A program made the translations under genes and the position numbers. A stretch of 64,000 bases of DNA, from positions 573,691 to 637,690 of the forward strand of contig NW_006499728.1 in assembly GCF_000471905.2 (NCBI RefSeq). Direction: 5' to 3'. The DNA comes from Amborella trichopoda. Its lineage: Eukaryota; Streptophyta; Magnoliopsida; Amborellales; Amborellaceae. The notes below the pieces were generated by a model. It worked only from the letters and a program-made list of their open reading frames with translations. It was not told the DNA's origin and ran no database searches. Positions 48,291 to 59,000 of this stretch are shown one piece after another. How positions within the stretch are numbered: position 1 is the first letter of the stretch; each line of letters starts with the position of its first letter.

Positions 48291-48550
48291 GGAACGTGGT
48301 TCATGTACGCTTATGGGGCTTAGCTATAAATATATAAAAAATAGTTTAGCCTTGTAACTTACTATGTTAATTACATGCTTTACATCTTTCCAAAAAATTT
48401 ATGCTGAAAAGTATATTTGGCAGTCCTTTGGGCAAAGTTGTAAACTACCCCAATTTTCTTAGTTAAAAGCAGTTTTTACACATGTCCTTATTAAAAAAGA
48501 AATTTATCAAACTACACCTAGAACTATTTAACGTCCCATACTTTTTATCT

Positions 48551-48797
48551 AATTTTAAAATATCGTACATATTTTTATCAAATGTTGAACAGCCCATTAA
48601 AAATCTCGTCAAATTGTGTTTTAAAATTTATCAAAGGGTGTGGTTTGCATAAAGTTGCAACCTTAAACATTAATTTTAAAATATCCTACATATTTTTATC
48701 AAATTTTGAACAACCCATCAAATCACTTGTCAAATTATGTTTAAAAATTTATCAAAGGGTGTGGTTTGCATAAAGTTGCAACATTAAACATTAATTT
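48551..48797. repeat. 121-bp tandem duplication
   Basis: AATTTTAAAATATC at 48551 recurs at 48672. Both units share AAAGGGTGTGGTTTGCATAA and end in ATTAAACATTAA-like sequence. Confidence 0.9.
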
Positions 48798-48800
48798 TTT

Positions 48801-49118
48801 AGGTGCACCTCAAACTTTATAATGAGATGTTAGTTTTGCATCGAAACTTCTAGGATAATGCAAAAATCTATTTTTATCTCTAACTATAAAATTTTAAACT
48901 CCAAAAATGGTTCAAATCAAGTAGAACTATGGACACATGAAAATATTGAAAATGGATGGCTCGGATAATGTTTTGCAAGATATACTATTTTTGAGATTTG
49001 AAATCTTTTTTTTTTTCTCTATATCCATAGATCTCGACTTCGAGATGATCAATTTGATGTTTTTCTAACACAAAACAACCTTTTTCCAAAGGATTTTAGA
49101 GGTGCACGTTAATTCTAC
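48801..49118 (-). mobile_element. MITE family A, copy in reverse orientation
   Basis: Starts TAGGTGCACCTC and ends GAGGTGCACGTTAATTC, giving short inverted ends. Inside are CAAATCAAGTAGAACTATGG, AAAATGGATGGCTCGG and the core palindrome TCTCGACTTCGAGATG near 49033. Confidence 0.7.
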
Positions 49119-50714
49119 ATTTTAATGTCAACCTCGAACGTTTTATTTGATCAAATAGCACCTAAGATTAAATGTCAAATAGTTAAACTTCCGAGTATGT
49201 TTTTGTTGAGTTTCTCAATGAGAAAGCAAAAAAGAAAATGCCTCTCTCTATCCAATATATTCCTTAGGAAAAAAGAGAGTCTTTACTTTTTTGACCATGT
49301 ATATTAATAAGCAAAAGGTATTTTTGTCTCTTTTAAGTTTTATCAGCCTTTGGCTTTTAATACACGACAACGATGCCGTCTGTTTTGTAGTTTTAAGGGT
49401 CACGATTAACTTTAGAGTGCTCGCAACGTTGCCCTTTTGAGACTCATCTGAAATTCTCAACCTAAATTATTAAAATTTGAAAACGACTTTGCCGCCTAAA
49501 CCTCTCAAATCTGAAATCCCAGATATCAATTCTTATTGCTCTTTAAGCTTTTTCATATTATTTTCTTGAATATTTCGAGAGAGAAAAATAAATATTAGAG
49601 GGTCAAATTTTGGTAAATTTAAGCTATCATGTTCAAAAAACAAAAAGATAAAAAAAGGAGAAATTTTGTTAAGGTTGTGTCCCTGTACAATCTCACCTCA
49701 AAACCTCGCAGCAAATACAAATGTGGTGGTAGAAAATAATGTGATGGCCTACAAATCCATTTCTGCTTGACTGTGGAATTTGGAGCTTCAAAACCGTTGT
49801 AGATCGGAAAAAATATGATTAAATAGATGGTCTAAAAACAGTGATGCAAGATGGATTATTTTTGGGGCTTGTAATTGAATATTGTTTTTGGAAAAAATTT
49901 CAAAATATACTTACTTTTTCAATTATTTGAAATTTTACCCTTTTTGTACTATTCCAGTGCAAAATTATGTGCATTTTAATGGAAAATTTGAAATTGAATC
50001 AAATCATACGGGTAAAATATTAAATAATTAATAGTAGGTGTATTATGAAAAGAACATGGTTTCTATGAGTCCATGTAATAACTTCTTAAAAATCTATTTT
50101 TGAAATGGATTTTTGGACCTAATTTTTAAAGACATATAATCTCTAACATAGAGATCATGAATATGAAAAAATAAATAAATTTTGAAAATTAAAAATAATA
50201 ATTTTATTTAAAAAACATTTGGACTATTAGTTTCAAATGTTTTTAGATGGACCATATGTTTGCATCCATCTTTAAAATGGATGTTTTATACCTCGATGAC
50301 CGCAAATATAGAAATGTGATCCCTGCCGCATGAAATAATTTTCCTTTTGAAAAATTGGGTTGGTAGCTAGACTAGTTCGCCTACTGCAATTCTACTAGGC
50401 TTCACAACACTATATACATTTGCGAAATATTTCCTGAAAAATATATTTACCCTAAAATACAAAATTATAGTCTTATTTGTCAACACAAAAGAAATTCCAA
50501 TCCGCATATTTTTGTTGGTTTAAGAAGTAATATTCTACACTCAAAAGAGATGTGTGAGAAAACAATTTGACTATTTGTGGGTGAGCCACATGAACACCCT
50601 TATCCTTAATAATTCGCACAATAACGGACACGGTACTCATACCTTACCACATTGCTGAAAAGGAGTCCACGAAACAATAAATAAGAAAATAGATTAGTGT
50701 GTCTATAGTGGATA

Positions 50715-50905
50715 ACAGCCCAATAAAATACTTTTTCTACATATCATTGTCTCAAAATTTTTCTTAAAATAGTTTAATTAACTATTTCTAATAGGTGAAT
50801 CATTATTTATACAGCCCAATAAAATGTTTTCTACATATCATTGTCTCGAATTTAAAAGAGCTTAGTCTAATTAATTATAACTAATATATTAATCCTTGAT
50901 TTTTA
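50715..50905. repeat. 96-bp tandem duplication
   Basis: ACAGCCCAATAAAAT at 50715 recurs at 50811; both are followed by TCTACATATCATTGTCTC and then diverging AT-rich sequence. Confidence 0.85.
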
Positions 50906-51370
50906 AAACCCATTAAATCCTCAATTGGAGTGCCGGGAAAGCCCCACAAAACAGCATCCCAAAATCCAAGAAGTCCTTTAAAAAACCATCTTATTTAATT
51001 GTTATTTTTTCTCGTTGATTATTATAATAGTTTTTTAAAATTTGGATTTTTATTAATCCACCCATTGCTTTTTATATTGCCACACAACCTTTTTATTAAT
51101 CTACCCAATGTTGAATGTATTAATTTAAATTAATTTGGGGTGGATTACTAAATAAATTGGTGACCTATTAGCCCCTTCTTTTCCTCTATTTTTGGTCCCT
51201 TTTTAAATACCAAATTTTGCTGTTCTCAAAGCTGGTCATTTGTGCTTTTGTTACCCGTGACCTTCCCTATAACTAGTACCTCTTAGCACAGCAACTTTTG
51301 CCTCTCTCTCTCTACTAAAATGAATGACTTCTAAGCCTAAGGCAAGGGCTTAGAGTATCTCATTAGAGAA

Positions 51371-51688
51371 ATGGAAGAATTTTCAGATGAGGATTCAGGC
51401 CTACGGGTGAGGAGCTTTAGGCAAGAGGAGTATAGTACCAGAAGAGCTTTTCTTAGGAGCTATCCTCTTAACTGGGATGATGAGGTAGAGAGAGAGGGAG
51501 AAGAAGAGGAGAAGAGAGAGAATATGAAGAGAGAGAAGAGGGGGGTGAAGTTTGTGTTCATGAGGGTGTTTGAATGGAAGGGGAAGGTGTTTTTGATGAG
51601 GAAGTTGAAGAATAAGGTTGCTTACTACTTGGTGGCTTGCCACCCTTTTGGGTTCAAGCCTACTACTTCCTTGCTTTCTGCTCATTGA
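51371..51688 (+). CDS. Small protein of unknown function, 105 residues
   Basis: An uninterrupted ORF with an ATG start (MEEFSDEDSGLRVRSFRQEE) and a TGA stop. The N-terminal 40 residues are charged and end in RRAFLRSYPLNWDDE. A Glu/Lys/Arg-rich linker follows (about 38-58), then a basic, more hydrophobic segment VKFVFMRVFEWKGKVFLMRKLKNKVAYYLV. No signal peptide, membrane helix or catalytic motif is clear. The acidic start plus RSYPL motif reminds me of a small uncharacterised angiosperm family, but I cannot confirm that without a search. Codon composition is less AT-rich than the flanks, and a CT-rich leader (about 51301-51314) precedes it, as in many plant genes. It could be a single-exon gene; function is not assignable. 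Confidence 0.65.
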   Translation: MEEFSDEDSGLRVRSFRQEEYSTRRAFLRSYPLNWDDEVEREGEEEEKRENMKREKRGVKFVFMRVFEWKGKVFLMRKLKNKVAYYLVACHPFGFKPTTSLLSAH

Positions 51689-51693
51689 GGTTG

Positions 51694-51731
<38 letters not shown>

Positions 51732-51764
51732 TCATTGCTTTGTGCTCTCTCTCTCTCTCTCTCT
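51694..51764. repeat. Two CT tracts just after the small ORF
   Basis: CT runs at about 51694-51724 and 51746-51763, separated by a duplicated CTACTACTTC-ATTGCTTTGTGCT-like phrase also found at the end of the ORF. This points to a small duplication of the gene's 3' end. Confidence 0.85.
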
Positions 51765-52762
51765 GTGCAAGTGTTTGTGTGATGTTTATTGAAACCCTTC
51801 TCCTCCTGTCATCTCTTTGTTTGTGTTTATTCAACCACTCTGTCTCTCTTGTGTGTGTTCAAACTTCAACCTCTTCACTTTGATATCTCTCTGTCTCCAC
51901 CCACATATTTTAAGCCCTCAACTTGTTTTCCTCTCTCTCTAATGGCCCTGGTTGTGTTGATGAGAGAAGCTATTTTGGGTTTTCTTTTGGACAAGATGAA
52001 AAGGCTTTCATGAGAAGGTTCAATGCCTATGGTTGTGTTTATTATGGGCACACTCTTTTTGGCTTCTGAATTTCCTTTTACAGTAAAAGCCTTTGTACAT
52101 AATGCTTTGGAAACCTTTCTTGAATGCAAATCTCTACTACGTGGTTCAGCCATTTGTTTTCTCTTTACAAATGAAATACATTTACACATCAGTATATATA
52201 TTTTATGTGTGCTGTTACGATGAGGCCGTGGCTTTACAACAAAAGTAAAGCCCCACCCGATAAAATATGTTACAATTTTATCATGTCTAGAATATTTATT
52301 TTTACTCGTTATAATGGAATTTGAAACTCAAAAAATAATACAAATCGAATGGATTTATAGATATTAAAAAATAAACGATCGTACGCATTGCAATATTTTT
52401 AGAACTTAAAATTTTTTATTTTTTATTTTTTTACCAAATTGATAATTAACTAACATTCTTAGCTACATTTGGTTGCTATTTTAAAAAGTAAAGCCAAGAT
52501 CCAAGCTAGAATTTCCTTGTTTCATTAATATACAGACATGCAGACATCCGTAAATAACAAGTTCATGGACTGTGCAAACATATATGCATCTTATTAAATA
52601 ATTTAAGCTCGAATAAATGCACTTTTTAATTTCTGACTTGCTTTGGTTGAACCATTGATTTTCTTTCTGGAAATGGAAGAATCCAAAAGCATTGACTTGA
52701 TGGAGCATATAAATAAGCAATTTAATAGTTCAGTAGTGGCAGGAATAATTTACATAAGGGAA

Positions 52763-53092
52763 AAGTTCATACAAGGGCGAGGTCCCAAACAATCAAAATA
52801 AGCTGCACCTCAAAAATTCACTACAGGAGGTTATTTCAATGCTGAAAGCCCTCAATTCAATCATCTTAGTTTAAGATATGTATTATTTGGACCGTCAATT
52901 TTAAGTTTTTTAAGTATTCATAGATTTGCTTGATCTACATTATTTTTTAATCTTTAAATTTTATAATTAAAAATGAAAATAAAATTTTAAGCCACTGCAA
53001 ATATGTTTTATACTAAAACAATATGTTTCAATATTATTTGAAAATACGCCTTACTTTACTTGTTTAGGGCCCCAGCGTTTTACAAACCAAAA
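52763..53092 (+). mobile_element. MITE family A, copy with both ends
   Basis: The left end CAAGGGCGAGGTCCCAAACA and the right end TTTAGGGCCCCAGCGTTTTA are inverted. The core shows TTGGACCGTCAATTTTAAG and TAGATTTGCTTGATCTACAT. The palindrome is decayed. About 330 bp. Confidence 0.75.
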
Positions 53093-53269
53093 TCTTCAAA
53101 TAAGCAACTGAGGCACACATTAGTGTATTTTACAAAGGCCGGGCATCTACCATTTGTCCTAGTATCTAACGGCAAAGAAGAGCAACTCCTCCGCAAAAGT
53201 AGACAAATGGTGACCCACACTATTAACTGATGAGAATAGCCACTTTATGTTTGTATAACATGGATCAAA

Positions 53270-53600
53270 TTTGCAATACAGTTGTCAGACCACCTGAAAA
53301 GCTAAGTGATTTTGGGGTCGGAAACCTTAAGATAGGCTTAAACAATGATATTTAATTCTAATTATGAAATTTAATATCTGGAAATGTGAAGATCAGGCTT
53401 ATCTAAAAGCACTTGAAAAAAATAATTGAGAATTATGAAAATAGACAGTCCATATAACCTACTATAAGATGCACTATTTTTAGAACTTGGAGTTTATATA
53501 TATATATATACATTTCAAGGTCGAGGTCATCAATTATAATGTTTTCTAACTTAGGAACACTCTTTTCTATTAGATTTTTAGGGTTGGCTTATTCTTATGT
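53270..53600 (-). mobile_element. MITE family A, decayed copy
   Basis: Only the order of blocks is kept: AATAGACAGTCCATA, GATGCACTATTTTTAGAACT and AAGGTCGAGGTCATCAATTA. Ends are not clear. Confidence 0.45.
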
Positions 53601-53682
53601 AAACTTTTTCCATCGATTTAATTTATAAATAAGGTGATAGCTTCATCCTCAACTATTTTGTTAAAAAGACCCAAAATAGGAG

Positions 53683-53890
53683 GTACTTCGGTGAATTTTC
53701 TCCACTTACTTTGCTTAAGCCAAATGATCTAAATAATGACTATTTAATTGGGTTTCAAGATCAAAACATGTTTTTCCATTTGAAATGTACTTTGGTGAAT
53801 TTTCTCCACTTACTTGGCTTAAGCCAAATGACCTAAATAATAATTCTTTAATTGGGTTTCAAGATCAAAACATGTTTTTTCATTTGAAAT
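53683..53890. repeat. 104-bp tandem duplication
   Basis: GTACTTCGGTGAATTTTCTC at 53683 recurs as GTACTTTGGTGAATTTTCTC at 53787. Both units end CATTTGAAAT; divergence is low. Confidence 0.92.
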
Positions 53891-53901
53891 ATCTTATGAG
53901 A

Positions 53902-54092
53902 AATGATCGTATAGGACCTTTCCCCACTTATGTGTATATGACCTGAAAGGATTACCATTAAATTTGGCACGGATCTATAGAAAAGTCAAATCCCACACCT
54001 ATGTGATGCTTTTATAGAGATTCGTACCAATTTTAATTGTGATCCTTTGGCGTCCTACACATGTAGGTGAGAGAAGGTCCCATAGGATCATT
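53902..54092. mobile_element. Foldback MITE, family B, copy 3
   Basis: A 191-bp element, AATGATCGTATAGGACC to GGTCCCATAGGATCATT, internally self-complementary like the other two copies. It begins 11 bases after the second unit of the 104-bp tandem duplication. Confidence 0.82.
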
Positions 54093-54827
54093 ATTCTGGG
54101 TATAAAATTCAAAACAAGATGAAGTATTTATATCGTTCGCCCAATTTAATTAACCAAAGCCAAGTGATAAAATTACCTTGTTTGTTTTGGCTCCAGACTC
54201 AAAATATGTGCTTTTACATGGAAATTCCTTCTTCGAGGTTCGAAAACCGAAATGGGCATGGGCATATTGAAAATTTGGCCCCTGGATCAGGATTCAGATC
54301 TCGGGTTAAGAACTTCGAAGTATTTTCACGAAAATACCCCTAGAGGTGCTTGAATTTATAACTATCTCATTCTGACCACTTTATGGTTCATTACTTCATT
54401 TAATCACGTTAGCGCTATTTTGAATTCGGGAAACGTCTAAATGAGCTCTTATTCGAATCGGGAGCCCTTCCAGAAAATCCATCTTAGAGATAGACATATG
54501 ATCTTAAATATATCTTAAGTCACTCTTTGTATATGAAAAGGCTTCAGATTCATGATTTTTTAGCTCAAAGTATAGTATAGTGAAGATCTAATTACCTTGA
54601 AAGAATTAAAATGAACAGTGAGGAACGGTCTGAGAACAAAACTCAAGACGATTTAATTTAAGGTTCAAAACTTATTTTTTTGAGATTATCAACTGTAGAT
54701 ATAAAATCCATCTCTAACATGGATTTTTGAATGAGGTTGCATTTGAACAGGTGCATCAACTGACGCACTAAAATCCCACCTTTTAATAGTAAGGGGTTTA
54801 ATACTGAGATTATTTAATTTTGTTATA

Positions 54828-54965
54828 AGAAGGTGAAAATGACTCTTAGCCATCATATATGAAATTGGATGGCTTGGTTTGTGTCATAAAGTTCGTTAAA
54901 TTTATTTTTGAATTTTGAATTTAGTCAATTACACACTCCTGATCACCTAAAAAGAAATCGTATCT
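54828..54965. repeat. Dispersed repeat family C, copy 2
   Basis: Counterpart of 47850-48005, with TAGCCATCATATATGAAATT, GGATGGCTTGG and AGTCAATTACACACTC blocks. Confidence 0.6.
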
Positions 54966-55601
54966 GATTGGCTGACCCAATAGGAAAAATTGCATAAAAC
55001 CCTAAAAAATAGACTTTTTAGGCACTTTACCTATCCTAATTTTTCTTAGCTTATTTTTTTTAAAATAATCAAGTTTTATAGCAAATAGCCCCAATAAAAA
55101 AAGTTCATTTTTTTTTTGATGAAAATACCCTTCCCATACATAACAAATCATTTTCGGATCCCAATAAAAGAAAATGCCGAACCGTATCTCACAAATGCCG
55201 CATCGCTCACTAATCCAAAAACAAATGCCGAACCGCCTTTTCCAAACTTCGAACCGCCATGATGAAGTGCCGGACCGCCATAGTGTAGTGATGGACCGTT
55301 CCAGATCAATAACTTAAGCACCGAACCGCCTCTTCCAAATGCCGGACCGCCATGGTCAACGAGTGAGGTAAGGGAGGGGTATTTTAATTTATTTATTTAT
55401 TTATTTTTTGAGTTGAGTGGTTGGTATCTATTAGAAAACATGATTTTTGAAAAAAAATTAATAGAAAAAATTAGGTTGGATATAAATTGCCTCAAAATCC
55501 ATTTTGAGAATTTTATACAATTTCCCCTAAGTAATATACACAGTGTGATCCCGCTTGAGCAGAAAATATTTCCGATGGTAATATTTCCGCAACAACTTTA
55601 T

Positions 55602-55609
55602 TTTCCCGC
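55602..55609 (+). promoter_or_regulatory. E2F-type site TTTCCCGC upstream of the PhoD-like gene
   Basis: A match to the plant E2F consensus TTTSSCGC, about 420 bases before the start codon and just upstream of a CT-rich leader. A second GC-rich word, TCCCGCGCC, follows at about 55630. Binding is untested. Confidence 0.3.
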
Positions 55610-56020
55610 ACTATTCGGAAGCGGCTGAGATCCCGCGCCACTGTGGTCATTTACACAGCAGTTTCCCGGAGGTGTGGCAAGGAAGCAAACAGTTCGCAGC
55701 AGAAGTCTCTCTCTCTCTCTCTAAAACCATTATCTCTCTACACTCGAGCAATTTATCTCTTTCTCGCTCATTCTATTAAGTATTAACTACTCTCTCACAT
55801 TTTCCCTGATGCATGTGTCTCTCTCATTTATTGACTACTTTCTCTCTCTCTAAATCTATCTTTCGTTGTAGGATGCATTTACATATGTGTCTCTCTCTTC
55901 CACTGAAGTGGAGCACTGCGTCTCCCTCTTTCTATCTCTTTGATCATTCTGATTTTCCTAGAAACTTTTAATGGCCCAATTCCAATTCCTCATTTTTGTG
56001 ACCTAATTTATTCATCCCTA

Positions 56021-59000
56021 ATGGCTCTATGGCTTCATTTCTCATGCCTTCAACTCCTCTTTGTTTCGCTTCTCTTTGGAGTCTATGTTTTTCCTGGTTT
56101 CGCAATCGGAGGAGATGAGGAGACTGCGATTTCGAGAATTGCGTTTGGATCCTGTGCTAATCAGAGTGCTCCTCAGGTAACCTCTTAGTTTCGTTATTTT
56201 TGTTTGATCGTTAACTGTAATTCTCTAAGTTTTCTACTCATAAGTAAAAGGTCTCAAAGAAGAGGAGTCACTATTTCTCTGATATTTTAGATTCAAATTT
56301 TTATTATTATTAGATGCTTGGATTCTATTTATTGTTATTTTACAGTATTTATTGTAGGGTTCTAGGTAACCTTAGGTTGTGGAACCGGGAATCCCAAATA
56401 TCGGGATCCCACCCAAGATCGTGTACATGGCTAACTGTGAAGTAGATGAAGTGCTAGAAATAAAGCAATAAATATAATCACACTACAATAATACAAGATT
56501 TACGTGGTTCACCCTATAGGGCTGCATCCACGACCTCTATCTAAACTTCTGTAAAACAACTATCACCGATCTTCCCTTCTAAACCCACTTTCCCAATCGA
56601 GTAGCACCGTCGATCAATATCTTTTTTTCCACCGCAATATCGCTACCAGAAAGATACATCCGAGAGCAATCGATAGATTTTCTCTCTCTAAAAGTGAAAG
56701 CTTGACCAACCCAAAACCCATTGGAATACAACCCTTCTCTCTCAGGGGCCATATCTCTCTCTTGGAGACCCATCCCTTCCCATCACCCCCAAAGGGGTGA
56801 CCTTCAAAGGGATGGGTATTATGTCTTCTTTGATTTACATATATAGATTTCACTTTCTTGCTTCCCAATAAAATTCTTTTTATTTTTACCATAGTACCCT
56901 TAAAATATGGGGATAGTGATTTAACTATCACCAAACCCAATAATCTCCACTTTGATAGCAAAATCATCATAATTGCTTTGCCATCTTTATTGAATAGATT
57001 TCTTAATTTCTTCTCACTTGCCTCCATTGTAGATTTTTCACAAGCACTTTGCCTCCATATTCTCCACCTCAAACCATGTACCCATTTAATTTCCCAATTT
57101 ATCTTTTTCTTCTATAAGCCTTAGCCCCATACACAGTTTGTCCTCTGATACCAATTGTAGGGTTCTAGGTAACCCCTTGGTTGCGGAACCGGGAATCCCA
57201 AATATCGGGATCCCACCCAAGATCATGTACTTTATTGGTTAAATGCGAAGTAGATGAATACAACTATAATCGAGTTCTAGAAATAACAATAAGAATAATC
57301 ACACCACACTAGCACAAGATTTACGTAGTTCACCCCATAGAGCTACATATACGGCCTCGGCAAGTCGAAATCCACTATCACAACGAATATTACAGTTTTG
57401 GATTACAAGAGATATATCTCTCTCTAAATATCGATAAAAAACCATCACCGATCTTCCTGTCTAAACTCGTTCTCTTGATCGAGCAACATCGTCGATCAAT
57501 ATCTTTTTTCCCACTGCAATACCGTTACTGGAAATATAACTTTGAGCAACCGAGAGATTTTCTCTCTCTAGAAGTGAAAACCTTACCAACCCAAAACCCA
57601 TGGGAATACGGCCTCTTTCTCAGAGGCCGTATCTCTCTCTCTTGGAGACCTATCTCCAACTTGGAGATCCCTTCCCATAACCTCCAAAGGGGTGAAAATG
57701 ATGGGTATTATGTCTTCTTTGATTTACATATATAGATTTCTCTTTCTTGCTTTTCAAGAAAGTTCTTTTTTCTTTTTACCATAATACTCTTGAAACTATG
57801 GGTATAGTGATTTAGCTATCACCAAACCCAAAATTTATCCTTGTAGTGCTTTACAAAACCTTTTTTTTTTTCAACTATTTCTATGGTATTTTAGATTCAA
57901 ATTTCTATTGGTATCAGAGGTTTGCATTCTATTTTATTATTATTTCGCAATATTTTTCCTTTTGGTGCCTTACAGAACCCCTTTTTATTTATTTACTTTG
58001 TGTTGGTTCTTTTTATTCAACTCATTTTAGGATTAGCATGATATGTGGTTTATGCTTTCTGATTAGCTGTTTGTCTGGAATGCACATGTTTATAGTTTAT
58101 TGTAGTGTAATGTTAGGTTTATATGTCCCTTGATTATGTAAATAAGGAGTTGTCTTTTGTCTCAGTTTCTCAGTTGTCAATTTGCACAGCTTACTAGCAA
58201 ATGTTAGCAGAAAAGTGTCTCTTCATTTACTACAGTATCCTGAGAAATGAGAAGCCCATCTTTTACTTTATCGGGAATTTGGATTAAAATCTTTCTTGAT
58301 AAAATTTTGGGATACTTGATGTTTTCATGTTATAGTTATGTATCTCTTATTGATTTCCATGCACTGGAAACAGTGTTACTAAACAAGGACTCTGATCGGC
58401 ACTTGCTAGTGTCCTGAGCCTGTGCTAGGTCTGATAGACTTGGCCAAGACTGCCGAGTTCAAACAAGGAAATGTTAAAATATTGGGAACTGGCCGAGTCC
58501 CCATGTGTTTGGTTCTGGACTTGAGAAGATAATTGGTTTGTACTTTATAGCATAACTAGTATAATTATGCCCAAAAGTTACATGGGCTCATGGAGTACAC
58601 TTGATTAATGAGATAATCTTGACTTGAGGATTATAGATCTCATAAAAATCCAGTCATATCTTTGTTTTTTTTGGTGTGTGTGTGTGTGGTCGGTGGGGGG
58701 AGGAGGGGGGGTAGTTGGTTATCGTGATATAATCTTGGTAGTACAAAGGTTTAGACCACAAAGCGTCTATCCAATGGGGGTTGCGGAATCAATGCACTTA
58801 CGCGGTTCAATGTGATATGTACCTCCATGTGGGCACATCACTTCCATGATGGTTTGTACTTAGTAGTATCACTAGTATAGTGTTGCCTAAAGTTACATGG
58901 ACTCATGGAGTACACTTGATTAATGAGATAATCTTAACCTGAAGGTTATAGTTCTCAAGAAAATCATGGGAGGTTGTGTTATCCGGGATGCTCTCATTAG

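Larger units (their letters stand above)
47646..51370. other. Gene-free region between SKI3 and the small ORF
   Basis: Starts with the SKI3 3' flank; no canonical AATAAA is evident in the first 150 bases. Beyond lie a dispersed repeat (47850), a duplicated GA-bearing unit with the N gap, tandem duplications (48551, 50715) and a MITE family A copy (48801). A core-like fragment of the same family may lie at 49780-49880. A TTTTTAAATACC stretch near 51201-51213 could be a TATA element for the small ORF. Confidence 0.55.
51765..56020. other. Gene-free region before the PhoD-like gene
   Basis: Contains MITE family A copies (52763, 53270, plus a core-like fragment at about 52290-52430), a tandem duplication (53683), a family B MITE (53902), a family C repeat (54828), and at 55145-55360 several GAACCGCC/GGACCGCC words in loose tandem. 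The last 450 bases are the upstream flank and CT-rich leader of the PhoD-like gene. Confidence 0.55.

Noticed and set aside
48059-48337. Arg-Glu-rich frames through the gap
   Set aside because: They translate a GA repeat and 28 unknown codons.
55940-56020. Earlier in-frame ATG for the PhoD-like protein
   Set aside because: The extra 27 residues would precede and bury the clear signal peptide that begins at 56021.
56614-57072. 152-codon minus-strand frame
   Set aside because: It runs across the LTR and internal region of the miniature LTR element and shows no gag, pol or other motif.
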